Source: Cherax quadricarinatus (Eukaryota; Arthropoda; Malacostraca; Decapoda; Parastacidae). From it: a stretch of 64,000 bases of DNA. The DNA is taken from the NCBI RefSeq assembly GCF_038502225.1, contig NC_091369.1, forward strand, positions 18,206,385 to 18,270,384. The letters run 5' to 3'. Numbering within the stretch: position 1 is the first letter of the stretch; each line of letters begins with the position of its first letter. The notes under the pieces are model-generated. The model had not been told where the DNA came from, made no database searches, and worked only from the letters and a program-made list of their open reading frames with translations. Made by a program: the position numbers and the translations under genes. This document shows positions 43,295-54,232 of this stretch, piece after piece.

Positions 43295-43720
43295 GTCCTC
43301 CTTATTCCCCACTACTACCACTGCCACTACTACTACTACCACCACCTACTACTACTACCACCACCTACTACTACTACTACTACTACCACCACCTACTACT
43401 ACTACCACCACCTACTACTACTACCACCACCTACTACTACTACTACCACCTACTACTACTACTACCACCTACTACTACTACCACCTACTACTACTACCAC
43501 CTACTACTACTACCACCACCTACTACTACTACTACTACTACCACCTACTACTACTACTACTACTACTACCACCTACTACTACTACCACCTACTACTACTA
43601 CCACCTACTACTACTACTACTACCACCTACTACTACTACTACCACCTACTACTACTACTACTACCATTACTACTACTACTATTACTACTACTACTACTAC
43701 TACCACCACCACCACTACCT
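43295..43720. repeat. (TAC)n / TACCACC triplet array
   Basis: About 420 bp of TAC triplets with regular CACC interruptions. The same TAC/CACC motif, only about 25 bp long, precedes the Penelope-like tail at 55275, so this is an expanded version. Confidence 0.96.
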
Positions 43721-43895
43721 CTTCCTGCCTATATATACCCCTTCTTGCTCTACTTCTTGTTATTGTGACTTTGTAAATGGTCCAAGTCAGACCAAAACGT
43801 CGTCGTAAGCTCCTCTCTTCTATGTGCGGGTTATTTGTGTATCGTTCCAGTCACGGTATTGTGCCTTTTTTTTGTTATTCATACTGTATTAACTG
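43721..43895 (+). mobile_element. Penelope-like terminal sequence, copy 3
   Basis: It matches 55300-55461: GTGACTTTGTAAATGGTCCA, AAACGTCGTCGTAAGCTCC, GTGCGGGTTATTTGTGTATC and CAGTCACGGTATTGTGCC. Hammerhead-like positions are degraded here (CCAAAAC instead of CCGAAAC). Confidence 0.75.
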
Positions 43896-44747
43896 TACTA
43901 ACTGGACAGTAAATTTCACCATGGCCCCTAAGATGAAGTCTGAATCTTGCACTGGAGATTGTGGCAAGAAAGGCTCTTACTCTCAAACTCTCTATTTGTG
44001 TTCATTGTTACACATAAACCTGTATCTGTCTGCCTGTATATCTGTGTGTGTGTCTTTCTGTCTACCTGTGTGTGTGTGTCTGTCTACCTGTGTGTCTGTC
44101 TTTATATCTACCTCTGTGTGTCTCTCTTTCTGTCTGCTTGTCTGTTTCAGAGCCACTCATTAAGAGTGTAATTTGTCTTGAAGATGCCATATTAATAATG
44201 ATAATTCAATAATAATCACTGAGGCGCATTAAATGTGTATAAAACGTTAATACGTATAGACATTTTGCTTAATTCATCTATGATTTTTTTTTCAAAATTA
44301 TATAATAAACATGCTACATAACATACAAACATATAAATTAACAAATATGAGATGTTTTTCTGGTTGGCCTAACAGAGTGAACAAAAACCATTCGTGTCCG
44401 GGCTGGTAACAACAACAACGTTTGTTTACATAACTCATGAACATTTTACACTCTCATTCTCTCTCTTGTTTACTCACCTCTCACTCTACATTAAGACTAC
44501 AGATATTTTAAGGTAAGTAATGAGTAGACACGATTATTATATTATACTTCAACAATATTATTATTATTAATATTAGTACATATGTATTATTGTAATAATA
44601 ATAATAATAATTATTAGTATTATTAATTTAGGGCACTGGAGCATAGATCCACTGTATAGCACTTTGTCTGGATATTTTGGGTTATCCTAGGTAACTTATA
44701 CTATGTACAATAACTTCACTTACGTGTACCTGTGAGAGAGAGAGATA

Positions 44748-45563
44748 CAGTGGTCCCTCGCTTTTCGTAGTTCTCGGCAATCGTAAATTTCGCCAATCAT
44801 AGGGGTATTTTCGTCTAAACATGGACTCGCTTTTCATAGGTTGACTTGCGAATAGTTCGTCCGGGACGCGTACGCATGGTGTGAGCCGGGGCAGCCTCCC
44901 TACCCAGCCAGTCTGGCATTGTTTACCAGTGAGTGAAGGTCCCCTCAAGTGCTCCTACGAAATATTTCATAATATTCCACTCATTTTAGTGCTTGCAATT
45001 ACTAAATAAGCTACCATGGCTCCAAAGAAAGCTCCTAGTGCCAAGCCTATGGTAAAGAAGGTGAGAAATATGTACAGTGACAAAGTCTTGGGCCATTTTA
45101 GGGAAGTGTTAAAGAGATGCCAGAAACAGAGCTCTCTCCACAGTTACTTTGCGAGACAGGACTAGAGTGACTCTCAAGGTGGTCCTAGTGTCATTAAGAA
45201 ACAGAGAAGAGAAGCAACCCCAGAGAAGCAATTGGTACCTGAGGTGTTGCTGGAAGGGGATTCCCCTTCCAAACTGTAAACAATCCAATCTCCTCCTCCA
45301 GTCTCCCATACACTAAGAAGAATCTCCAATAAAGGTAAGTGTTATGCTGTTAATGTTTCATTCATCATTTCCCATTGTATTGTTTATGTACTATATGTAT
45401 ATTTCATGTAAAAAATTTTTTTGTTTTAATACTTCTGGGTGTCAGGAACGGATTAATTGTATTTACATTATTTCTTATGGGGAAAATTGATTCGCAAATC
45501 GTAAATTTCGTTTATAGTAACGGCTCCAGGAACGGATTAATTACGAAAAACGAGGGACCACTG
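44748..45563 (+). mobile_element. mini-Tigger T4
   Basis: TA-flanked CAGTGGTCCCTCGCTTTTCG and CGAAAAACGAGGGACCACTG form near-perfect inverted ends. 816 bp. Confidence 0.94.
45016..45279 (+). pseudogene. DDE-less Tigger transposase derivative in T4
   Basis: ATG 45016 gives MAPKKAPSAKPMVKKVRN fused in frame to MYSDKVLGHFREVLKRCQKQ, joining the extreme N-terminus to the C-terminal tail. A TAG follows FARQD, and downstream coding continues to EGDSPSKL. Both HTH and catalytic domains are deleted. AATAAAGGTAAGTG lies at 45330-45342. Confidence 0.88.
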
Positions 45564-45794
45564 TACAGAGAGACAGCCACATTCGGACAGCCAACCACCC
45601 ACCTGGATACATACGTATTACATATGTTCCAGAGTTGTTTCTCTTTACTTAGGGTATAGGTTATACTACATACTGGCAGGATGACACTACCAGTGGTATT
45701 CTCCCATTCCACTGTGTCGACAATACATAAAGATAACAGCAACATATGATACTGTATGCGATGTAAAATTTACAATACAGATCGCTACCATGTA

Positions 45795-46286
45795 CAGGTC
45801 TCCCTCAACATTCGCGAGGGTTAGGGAATCAAGAGCCTTGCGAATGTTGAAAAACCGTAAATGTTTGGTGCCCCAATATATTGTAGGGAAATATATTACA
45901 ATACTGCTTCCTTAACTTGTTGAACCATGAATAATCATAAAATACATGAAAACGTCATAAATTGTACTAAATATATATATGTTATGCTTTAATAACGTAT
46001 GTTATTTAATAACATGTATGTTATTAAATACCACAGACTCCACCACTGCGAGTCCCTACTACCCTCCCTCCGACCCCCGCAACTGGCAGCCAGCCCTCCC
46101 ACCACTCAGTGTGGTGAGTGTTTTGTTTGTTCATTATTTGCTATTAAACTACAGAATAAATAATGTAAACCCATTCATGACTGCATATTGGAATTGCTAT
46201 TAGGAAAGGTATTAGACGGTGACATCATGTGTTTACTCTTGAACACAGCAAAGAATCGAACATTTCTGCTATTACTAATAATAACA

Positions 46287-46350
<64 letters not shown>

Positions 46351-46842
46351 CGATATAATTGAAGAAGGAAATTGTACAAAAATACGAGGGAGTGGTTGAC
46401 ACATCATCAGTGTGACTTTGTTTATGCTGGAGTGAACATTAGTCTCCCTGCTCTTCCAAACATTTCACAATAATTCAGCGGTTGAGGCAGTGGTATTTAA
46501 TAACATAACATGTACTATTATTAATAACATATATTATTAATAACATGTATTATTATTAACATGTATGTATTTAATAACATATGTTATAAATAATAATAGT
46601 ACATATTATTAATAACATGTATTATTATTAACATGTATGTTATTAAATACCATTGCCTCAATCACTGCCTCTACCACTCCAGTCACACTCAATCTACAAG
46701 CACCAAACACAATGAATTATTGTGAAATGTTTGGAAGAGCAGGGAGACTAATGTTCACTCCAGCATAAACAAAGTCACACTGACGATGTGTCAACCACTC
46801 CCTCGTATTTTTGTACAATTTCCTTCTTCAATTATATCATAT

Positions 46843-46873
<31 letters not shown>

Positions 46874-47222
46874 TGTTACTATTAGCTGAAGCAGAAATGT
46901 TTAATTTTTTGCAGTGTTCAAGAGTAAACACATGATGTTACCGTCTAATACCTGTCCGAATAGCCATTCCAATATGCAGTCATGAATGGGTTTACATTAT
47001 TTATACTGTAGTTTAATAGCAAACAATGAACAAACAAAACACTCACCACATTGAGTGGTGGGAGGGCTGGCTGCCAGTTGCGGGGGTCGGAGGGAGGGTA
47101 GTAGGGACTCGCAGGTGGCGGGAAACTTAAATATGATTTGGCGGCTGGGAATTTGGCGGTTGGGAATTCGCGAATGTGTGAAGCCCGTGAAAGTTGAAAA
47201 CGTGAATGTTGAGGGAGACCTG
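45795..47222. mobile_element. palindromic TA-flanked element with arms of about 550 bp
   Basis: The terminal repeats are CAGGTCTCCCTCAACATTCGCGA and AATGTTGAGGGAGACCTG. Inside, 46030-46530 is complementary to 47110-46620 in reverse: GAGTCCCTACTACCCTCCCTCC, CATTCATGACTGCATATTGGAAT, an (AAT)n run and GTTTGTTATGCTGGAGTGAAC-type sequence recur inverted. The centre near 46570 is a TTATTAATAACATG-rich spacer. No transposase. Confidence 0.9.
46268..46350. repeat. (AAT)n microsatellite in the left palindrome arm
   Basis: About 25 AAT triplets; the opposite arm has a shorter (TTA)n at 46846-46870. Confidence 0.95.
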
Positions 47223-47665
47223 TATACATTATATACAGTACATAAATAATTAAAATATAACAACAGAAGTAAATTATGGTAAAAAGAATGAAATAATGAT
47301 TGTATATTACATTACAGTATTATGTAGGTAGCTTATATAGGAAAGGTTAGACATTATGCCTCACCCAGTATGTCGGCAATTTTCAAGGGTTCGACTTACG
47401 TCCATTTTGACTTACAACCAGTTGGTCGGAACCAAGCTTGGTCATAAGTCGGATGGTACCTGTATACGTTTGGACCGTTTACGGGTTAAAGATGAAAACT
47501 TAGTTTCCACTGTACCTGGGTATCAGTCAACTGTTGTGGATGGCATGCTGGGCAAGGGTTAGGAACCCAAATAAAATAATTTTCTATATAGCTGTAAATA
47601 CTGTACTAGGAAATCTGCACCTCAATTTTTAGAATTTTCAGCTGTGTTTCTTTTGAGAAGGCTTT

Positions 47666-47724
47666 TTAATCTTCATATACATGGTCTTCAGCAGGAATGA
47701 TGGCATCTTCTTTAAAGCCCATAC
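47666..47724 (-). CDS. candidate 3'-terminal coding exon, unknown protein
   Basis: On the minus strand a Y-rich acceptor (TGTACTCTCCTGTTTCAG) is followed by a phase-1 exon reading GMGFKEDAIIPAEDHVYED and a stop at 47666-47668. It lies between transposons and matches none of them. The acidic end resembles a real C-terminus, but the length is short and no upstream exon is found in the window. I do not recognise the protein. Confidence 0.3.
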
Positions 47725-47832
47725 CTGAAACAGGAGAGTACATTCTGAAGCAACCAATGATGCCATGTCATGCATTATTTCTTACTGAACAGGTAGGGGT
47801 CATCCAGTGCACGAGGAATAGAAGGTGGTTAT

Positions 47833-47945
47833 AATCGTTGGGAAGCACGAAATTCACAGGGTCATACAAGACCTGAAGAATGGGTGGTGATTATTATAAT
47901 AATTGGGAAGCACTAAATTTACACGGGTTATACAGACCCTGGGGA
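47833..47945 (-). mobile_element. two short I-clade LINE 3' ends
   Basis: TTATAATCGTTGGGAAGCACGA...TCATACAAGACC and TATAATAATTGGGAAGCACTAA...TATACAGACC each match the reverse complement of the LINE D terminus (18380-18419). Confidence 0.7.
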
Positions 47946-47974
47946 GTAGATGTTTTTTATTTAACTCACAAACT

Positions 47975-48240
47975 ATCTCCCAACATGGTGCAGTGATTCA
48001 AAATAGGGAAACAACTTCATCACTCATTTAATAGCTGTCTAGCCAGAAGTGTGTGGAGATAACACTTTAAATGAACCTCTGAAGTGAAACATCCTTGTCC
48101 CTCCTTCAGAATGAAAGCACTGTCTCCAGGAATCAAATCAGGCTAACCAGTTTTCCTTAACCCCTTTATTAATGTTACCTTGCTCACACTCAAACAGCAT
48201 GTCAAACTCTGAAAACCATTTGTCTCCATTCCCTCAAATT
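47975..48240 (-). mobile_element. RTE-type LINE 3' fragment
   Basis: Minus-strand sequence includes CATTCTGAAGGAGGGACAAG, CTTCTGGCTAGACAGC and AGGTAACATTAATAAAGGGG, which I recognise as part of a decapod RTE 3' region. The identification is from memory, not alignment. Confidence 0.55.
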
Positions 48241-48284
48241 TATAAGTCATAATTCATTACTATTTAAAAATCACTTCCTTTCCT

Positions 48285-49262
48285 TAATGTGATCCTAACA
48301 CCAATTTATTATGCTGAACAATTATTTCATCCTATAATATCCCTGTTCTTGTCTATCATTCTTTCAACTCGTATACCTAGCTTCATCCTTGTCCTTCTCA
48401 CACTATACCACTCACTTATTTATCCATACCTCACCTATGCTATTTGTGCTTGGGGATCAACTGCAGCAACACACCTAAAGCCAATAATAACCCAACAAAA
48501 AGCTGCAGTAAGAATAATCACTAAATCCCATCCCTGGCAACACACCCCCCCACTCTTCATAGACCTAAACTTACTCCCTGTTCAGTACATCCACACTTAC
48601 TACTGTGCAATCTACATCTACAGGACCTTAAACTCCAATATCAACCTTGACCTAAAATGCTTTCTTGATAGTTGTGACAGAACCCACAGGCATAACACCA
48701 GACACAAACATCTCTACGACATTCCCCAAGTCTGACTAAACCTTTACAAAAATTCAATGTATGTCAAAGGCCCTAAAATCTGGAACACCCTACCTGAGAA
48801 CTCTAGAACTGCAGACACATTCATCACCTTCAAAACTACCATTAGAAAACATCTTATCTCCCTGATAAACCCCATCAACTAACTACACGAATACCACCTG
48901 GTGGTTCACACTTACACTCACTCACCCATTTGACCATAAACAGAAATATTAATCTCAGTCTTAAAATAATGAATCCTATGATACTCCAATACTGAAACTA
49001 TGTACTGTGCCAAAACAAAAGCATTCACATTGCTAAACTCACAAACTAGTATTTAGTCACTTAGCCATAATACCAACTTACCTCATAATTTGTAATATTT
49101 TAAAATAAAGAATTAAACTAAGTCTGCCCGAAATGCCTAGCCATGCTAGGCGTTCTAGTGGTACACTCTGTAATCATTATTTAACTACATGTAAACCACA
49201 CAACAACCAAATTCTGTAAATTCAACATTGTAATCTTTATAGAGAATAAACTTTGAACTTTG
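48285..49262 (+). mobile_element. LINE 'F' copy 1, 3' part
   Basis: Open frame 48289-48735 encodes an RT C-terminal region (YPYLTYAICAWGSTAATHLK, QKAAVRIITKSHPWQHTPPL, HTYYCAIYIYRTLN). A stop and further homologous coding (VKGPKIWNTLPENS) follow. The 3' end is AATAAACTTTGAACTTTGAA. It is related to F copy 2 at 54233 and is probably CR1/L2-group; the clade is uncertain. Confidence 0.82.
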
Positions 49263-49432
49263 AATTTAATACACGGAAGTGTCCTGCTTATACAGCAGGT
49301 TAGGTTCCACATATACAGCAGGTTAGGTTCCACACTACTGCTGTAAAGCAAAAATTGCTGTAAATTGAAACATTTTCACTTTCATTTTCAAATGCATATA
49401 AAAGCCTGTTAACATGTTTACACTATTATATA
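49263..49432. other. possible degraded TA element end
   Basis: GTGTCCTGCTTATACAGCAGG is weakly inverted relative to GTAAAGTGGGGCCCACCTG at 53918-53940, suggesting an older element enclosing T5. CAGGTTAGGTTCCAC is repeated twice. Confidence 0.35.
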
Positions 49433-49609
49433 CAGTGGTACCTTGACTTTCAAGTGCCCCAACTTAAAAGTTTTCCGAGTTATGAGCTGTCGCCCGGTCA
49501 ATTTTTTGTTTTGAGTTGCGAGTCAAACTCCAAGTTATGAGTGGAAAAAAAATATTTACTGAAAAAAAAAAAAAAATTACTGAAAATGACATTTGGCAAG
49601 AACCCCAGC

Positions 49610-50663
49610 TTAACCCTTTGACTGTCACAAGCCCCTTTCTGAAACTGTCATTCTCTGTCGCAAATTTTTTTGAAAAAAAAAAAAAAAAAAAAATCTTATG
49701 AAATGATAGGGAATCTTTTCCCGATGGTAATGACACCAAAATTACAAAATTTGGTCAAAAACTCGCGGAATTACGCTCCCGCAAAGTTAGCGGTCTCAGC
49801 GACATATACGGAGCGGCGATTTTGCCGACTTTGAGCCCTGTTTTTGGCCAATTCCATTGTTCCAGTTGACCAAACTCAGTTATTTCTTTAGAACTCTATT
49901 TTTTCTATCAATTGAGCACAAGAAACCACCCATTTACCGATCTGAACTACCCAATAAAGTGGTCAGAAATTGACAATATGGCCAATTTCACGCAAATTAA
50001 GTAAGATGCCAATTTCAAAACAGAGTCCAGAATAAACAATGTAGACATTCTTGGCACTAAAATAACATATCCTCTGTTCATTAGTCACGTCTCTAGGCCC
50101 CTCTTATATTACTATTGCTTTCTATATTTATTTCTTATTCATACAAAAAATACAAGATTTACTGTTATGCAGACTATTGCATTATTGCAAAAATGGTATA
50201 AATAACATCAGTGCACTAGTGAAAGAATATTAGACGTGTGGTGTGATTTGCTTACTCTTGGACAGTGGTAAAAATCAAACATTTCCGCTACTTTGAGCTC
50301 ATTCTCAAGGTTGTTCTCATCGTGAAACTAGTCAAAATCATCTATATTTTTGCAATATGTTTTCCATTTTATCACGTGAGACCATGAAAACGGGAATACA
50401 ATGATAAATACTATACAAAAATACACCTCAAAGTCGGTGTTTTAATCCTAAAGGACGGTCAGTTGTTTTTTCTCATTATGCACTGCGTGCTGCAGGATTT
50501 TTTTTATGTGGTGCACACTAACGACACAGACCCATTCTCTCACATGTGGGCCTACCAGCCTTCTCCTATTTGATTTGAAGCCGCTAGAATTATTGGGTAT
50601 ATATACGTCTGAAACACTGGCTCGTAAAACGTACATATACAACCAAAACAGTCAAAAGGTTAA
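49610..50663 (-). mobile_element. piggyBac MITE m3 in T5
   Basis: TTAA-flanked CCCTTTGACTGTCACAAGCC and ACAGTCAAAAGG. Right-end palindromes GTATATATAC (50597) and GTACATATAC (50631). The interior matches m1, m2 and m4. Confidence 0.9.
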
Positions 50664-50848
50664 ATAGCATAACGAAAGGTGGTTTTGGGACTTGGTACTT
50701 GTAAAACAATGCTACTACGATGTTCTCACTGGAGGTAATCGTGTAATTACCTTTAGTTATTCTACAAAAAAATAAAGTTGCCTAGTTTTTGACATTTGCA
50801 AAATATCTTGCACTTTACTCCAACACAAATCCCAAAATATCTGGAATA

Positions 50849-53184
50849 CAGTGGGCCCCCGCCTAATGTTGGCATCACAAAACGTTAAATCCGCCTAGCG
50901 TTACATTTTATCGCTAAAATTTTGCCTCACATAGCGCTAAAAAACTTGTTCAACGCGATTCGTCCGAGACGCATCTATGTGCGGCCTGAGCCAGCTTCAC
51001 ATGTTCCACCGGTGGCATTGTTTACAAGCCAGCCTCCGCGGTAACATCCAAGCATACAATCGGAACATTTCGTATTATTACAACATTTTTAGTGATTTCA
51101 CCTGCAAAATAAGTGACCATGGGCCCCAAGAAAGCTTCTAGTGCCAACCCTACAGGAATAAGGGTGAGAATTACTATGGAGATGAAGAAAGAGATCAATG
51201 CTAAGTATGAAAGTGGAGTACGTATCTCCGAGCTGGCCAGGTTGTATAGTAAACCCCAATCAACCATCGCTACTATTGTGTCCAAGAAAACGGCAATCAA
51301 GGAAGCTGTTCTTGCCAAAGGTGCAACTTTGTTTTCGAAACAGAGATCACAAGTGATAGAAGATGTTGAGAGACTGTTATTGGTGTGGATAAATGAAAAA
51401 CAGATAGCAGGAGACAGCATCTCTCAAGCGATCATAAGTGAAAAGGCTAGGAAGTTGCATCAGGATTTAATTAGAAAAATGCCTGCAACTAGTGATGATG
51501 TGAGTGAATTTAAGGCCAGCAAAGGTTGGTTTGAGAGATTTAAGAAGCGTAGTGGCATACATAGTGTGATAAGGCATGGTGAGGCTGCCAGTTCAGACCA
51601 CAAAGCAGCTGAAAAATATGTGCATGAATTCAAGGAGTACATACAGTGAAGGACTGAAACCTGAACAAGTGTTTAATTGTGACAAAACAGGCCTGTTTTG
51701 GAAGAAAATGCCAAGCAGGACCTACATTACTCAGGAGGAAAAGGCACTCCCAGGACATAAGCCTATGAAAGACAGGCTTACTCTGTTAATGTGTGCCAAT
51801 GCTAGTGGTGATTGCAAAGTGAAGCCTTTACTAGTGAATCACTCTGAAACTCCCAGAGCATTCAGGCAAAAGAATATCCTCAAGGCTAATTTGTGTGTGC
51901 TGTGGAGGGCAAACAGTAAGGCATGGGTCACTAGGGACTTTTTCTATGACTGGTTACACCAAGCATTTGCCCCCACTGTGAAAAATTACCTAATTGAAAA
52001 TAAATTAGACCTTAAGTGCCTCCTGGTGTTAGACAATGCCACTGGTCATCCTACAGACTTGGCAGAGCGACTTTGTGGGGACATGAGCTTCATTAAGGTC
52101 AAGTTTTTTGCCTCTTAATACCACTCTCCTGCAGCCCATGGACCAGCAGGTCATTTCAAACTTCAAAAAACTGTACACAAAAGCTCTGTTTGAAAGGTGC
52201 TTTGTAGTGACCTCAGAAACTCAATTGACTCTAAGAGAGTTTTGGAGAGATCACTTTAATATCCTCAATTGTGTAAACCTTATAGGTAAGGCTTGGGAGG
52301 GAGTGACTAAGAGAACCTTGAACTCTGCTTGGAAGAAACTGTGGCCAGAATGTGTAGACAAAAGGGATTTTGAAGAATTTGAGGCTAACCCTGAGAGGCG
52401 TATGCCAGTTGAGGAATCAACTGTGGCATTGGAGAAGTCCTTGGGGTTGGAGGTTAGTGGGGAGGATGTGGAAGAGTTGGTGGAGGAGGACAATGAAGAA
52501 CTAACCACTGATGAGCTGCTAGATCAACTTCAACAGCAAGAGGCAACACCTGAGGAAACTACTTCGGAGGAGGGAAGAGAGAAATTGAAGAAGTTGCCTA
52601 CTTCAAAGATTAAGGAAATTTGTGCAAAGTGGCTTGAAGTGCAAACCTTTTTTGATGAAAATCACCCTCGGACAGCTGTTGCAAGCCATGTTGGCAACCT
52701 GTACACTGAGAGTGTTGTGAACCACTTTAGGAAAGTCATAAAGGAACGAGAGGTACAGACCTCTATGGATAGATATGTTGTGCGACAGAAGTCCAGTGAC
52801 TCTGAAGCTGATCCTAGTGGCCTTAAAAGAAGAAGGGAAGTAACCCCGGAAAAGGACTTGACACCTCAAGTCGTAATGGAAGGGGATTCCCCTTCTAAAC
52901 ACTAAGACCATCAACACTCTCCCCTCCTCCCATCCCATCAATCATCACCAGATCTTCAATAAAGGTAAGTGTCATGTAACTGTGCACGTCTTCTTCAGTT
53001 TGTGTGTATTAAAATTAATATTTCATGTGGTAAACATTTTTTTTTGCTCATACTTTGGGGTGTCAGGAACGGTTTGATTTGATTTCCATTATTTCTTATG
53101 GGGAAAATTCATTCGCCTAATGATAATTTCACCTAACATTGAGCTCTCAGGAACGGATTAATAGCGTTATGCGAGGGTCCACTG
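50849..53184 (+). mobile_element. Tigger T6, full-length (2.3 kb)
   Basis: CAGTGGGCCCCCGCCTAATG and GCGAGGGTCCACTG with TA duplicates. It encodes a full-length transposase with two frameshifts and serves as the undisrupted reference for T2. Confidence 0.95.
51119..52905 (+). pseudogene. Tigger T6 transposase (two frameshifts)
   Basis: ATG 51119 gives MGPKKASSANPTGIRVRITM, a first HTH (ISELARLYSKPQSTIATIV), a second CENP-B-like HTH (GWFERFKKRSGIHSVIRHG) and the DDE_1 domain: FNCDKTGLFWKK, CLLVLDNATGHP and LLQPMDQQV. Frameshifts near 51648 and 52112 separate three frames. The C-terminal tail is acidic and ends EGDSPSKH. The catalytic Asp residues are kept. AATAAAGGTAAGTG lies at 52958-52971. 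It is a TIGD1-like pogo-superfamily protein of about 590 residues when read across shifts. Confidence 0.94.
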
Positions 53185-53736
53185 TATTTCCAATATTCCA
53201 CAAGCCAATTGTAGAACAATTTTTTTATGATAGCTGTCAATATTATTGCATTTACTTCAATAATAAATGATGGGCTTCATGAAATAAGTCAATAACTTTC
53301 TTCCAAGATATTCATACCATATATCACTGCACTAGTGATCTAGTGCAGTTAGCCTGTCAAAAACTCCAATTTCTCTTACCCAGGAACAAAGAACACATTA
53401 TAGGAAGGAGCAGTAATGATTTTATATGCTCATACTGGTCCTGGACACTCGCCATTTTGTGGCGTATTTTATTCATTTTAGAGTATGTTTCTGTGTTACT
53501 TGTAGTGTTTTATTAAATCATATTAGATCAATTTTGATAGATAAATAAGCCACAGAGTTGATATTAGCATTATACTTAAGTATTTTCTCCTGCCCCTGGG
53601 GTGTTTTTTTGGGGGCTGGAATGGATTAATGGCATTTTAGTTAATTTCATTGAAGAAAATTTATTTGATATACGAGCAAATTGAATTACGAGCTCAGTCA
53701 CGGAATGAGTTAAACTCGTAAGTCAAGGTACCACTG

Positions 53737-54009
53737 TATTAAGTAAGCAATAGAGATAGGCTTAAAAAAAGCAAATACAATACACACATTACTTACCTTA
53801 AAACATTTTCGTCCTTAGCTTATAGTGAATGGCGAATATATATTTATTATAGAAAGTCTGAATAAATGAATGGATATAACTGAAAAATACTGCAATAACA
53901 AAATACCATAAAGTGAAGAATTGTAAAGTGGGGCCCACCTGTATCACTAATTAGAAATTTTTTTACTGAATTAGTATATGCTTTCAATATAATAATAACT
54001 AAGTAAGTA
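53737..54009. other. unassigned AT-rich sequence
   Basis: No gene seen. It includes GTGGGGCCCACCTGTA, a possible element end pairing with 49267-49290. Confidence 0.4.
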
Positions 54010-54232
54010 CAGTGGAACCTCTACTTACGAGTTTCATCCACTCCATTACCTAGCTCGTAACTCAATCTGCTCATATATCAAATCAATTTTCCTCATTTAA
54101 ATTAAGTGAAATGCCATTAATCCATTCCAGCAGAATTCCTGCTCTCGGGAGGCAAGACAAAATACTTTAATATGACACTATCCACTCTACGGCTTATTTA
54201 CCTATCACAATTCATCTAATATGACATAATAA
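54010..54232 (+). mobile_element. truncated Tigger-like left end T7
   Basis: TA then CAGTGGAACCTCTACTTACGAG, CTAGCTCGTAACTCAA and CATTAATCCATTCCAGCAG. It resembles T5 ends in composition. No right end; LINE F copy 2 follows. Confidence 0.75.

Larger units (their letters stand above)
42862..47462. mobile_element. TA-flanked mariner-like composite element in PB-d
   Basis: The left end CACCTACCATCAGACTTACGACC and the inverted right end (GGTCATAAGTCGGATGGTACCTG) are flanked by TA. Removing it rejoins PB-d as GAACGTACGTTTGGACC. No transposase is visible. The interior contains a Penelope-like tail, a piece of repeat G, mini-Tigger T4 and a palindromic element. Confidence 0.72.
41428..47489 (+). 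mobile_element. piggyBac PB-d, 6-kb composite
   Basis: The left end TTAATCCGTAAACGGTCCAA and right end TTGGACCGTTTACGGGTTAA are inverted repeats. GTATATATAC occurs at 41450 and 41484. A transposase N-terminal relic starts at ATG 41632 (after CACCAGTTCAA). The piggyBac 3' region (CTCGGTAAGTACTGACCC, oligo-T) lies at 42690-42861 and ends at 47463-47489. A 4.6-kb TA-flanked element separates these. Confidence 0.85.
49433..53736. mobile_element. Tigger-like T5 enclosing m3 and T6
   Basis: CAGTGGTACCTTGACTTTCA and AAGTCAAGGTACCACTG form TA-flanked inverted ends. Without its nested elements it is about 0.9 kb and non-coding. Confidence 0.88.

Noticed and set aside
43151..43808. Frames of about 200 codons rich in Tyr, Thr and Leu
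   Set aside because: They translate the TAC/CACC triplet array.
49301..49335. TTAGG motifs as possible telomeric repeat
   Set aside because: Only two CAGGTTAGGTTCCAC units, not a TTAGG array.
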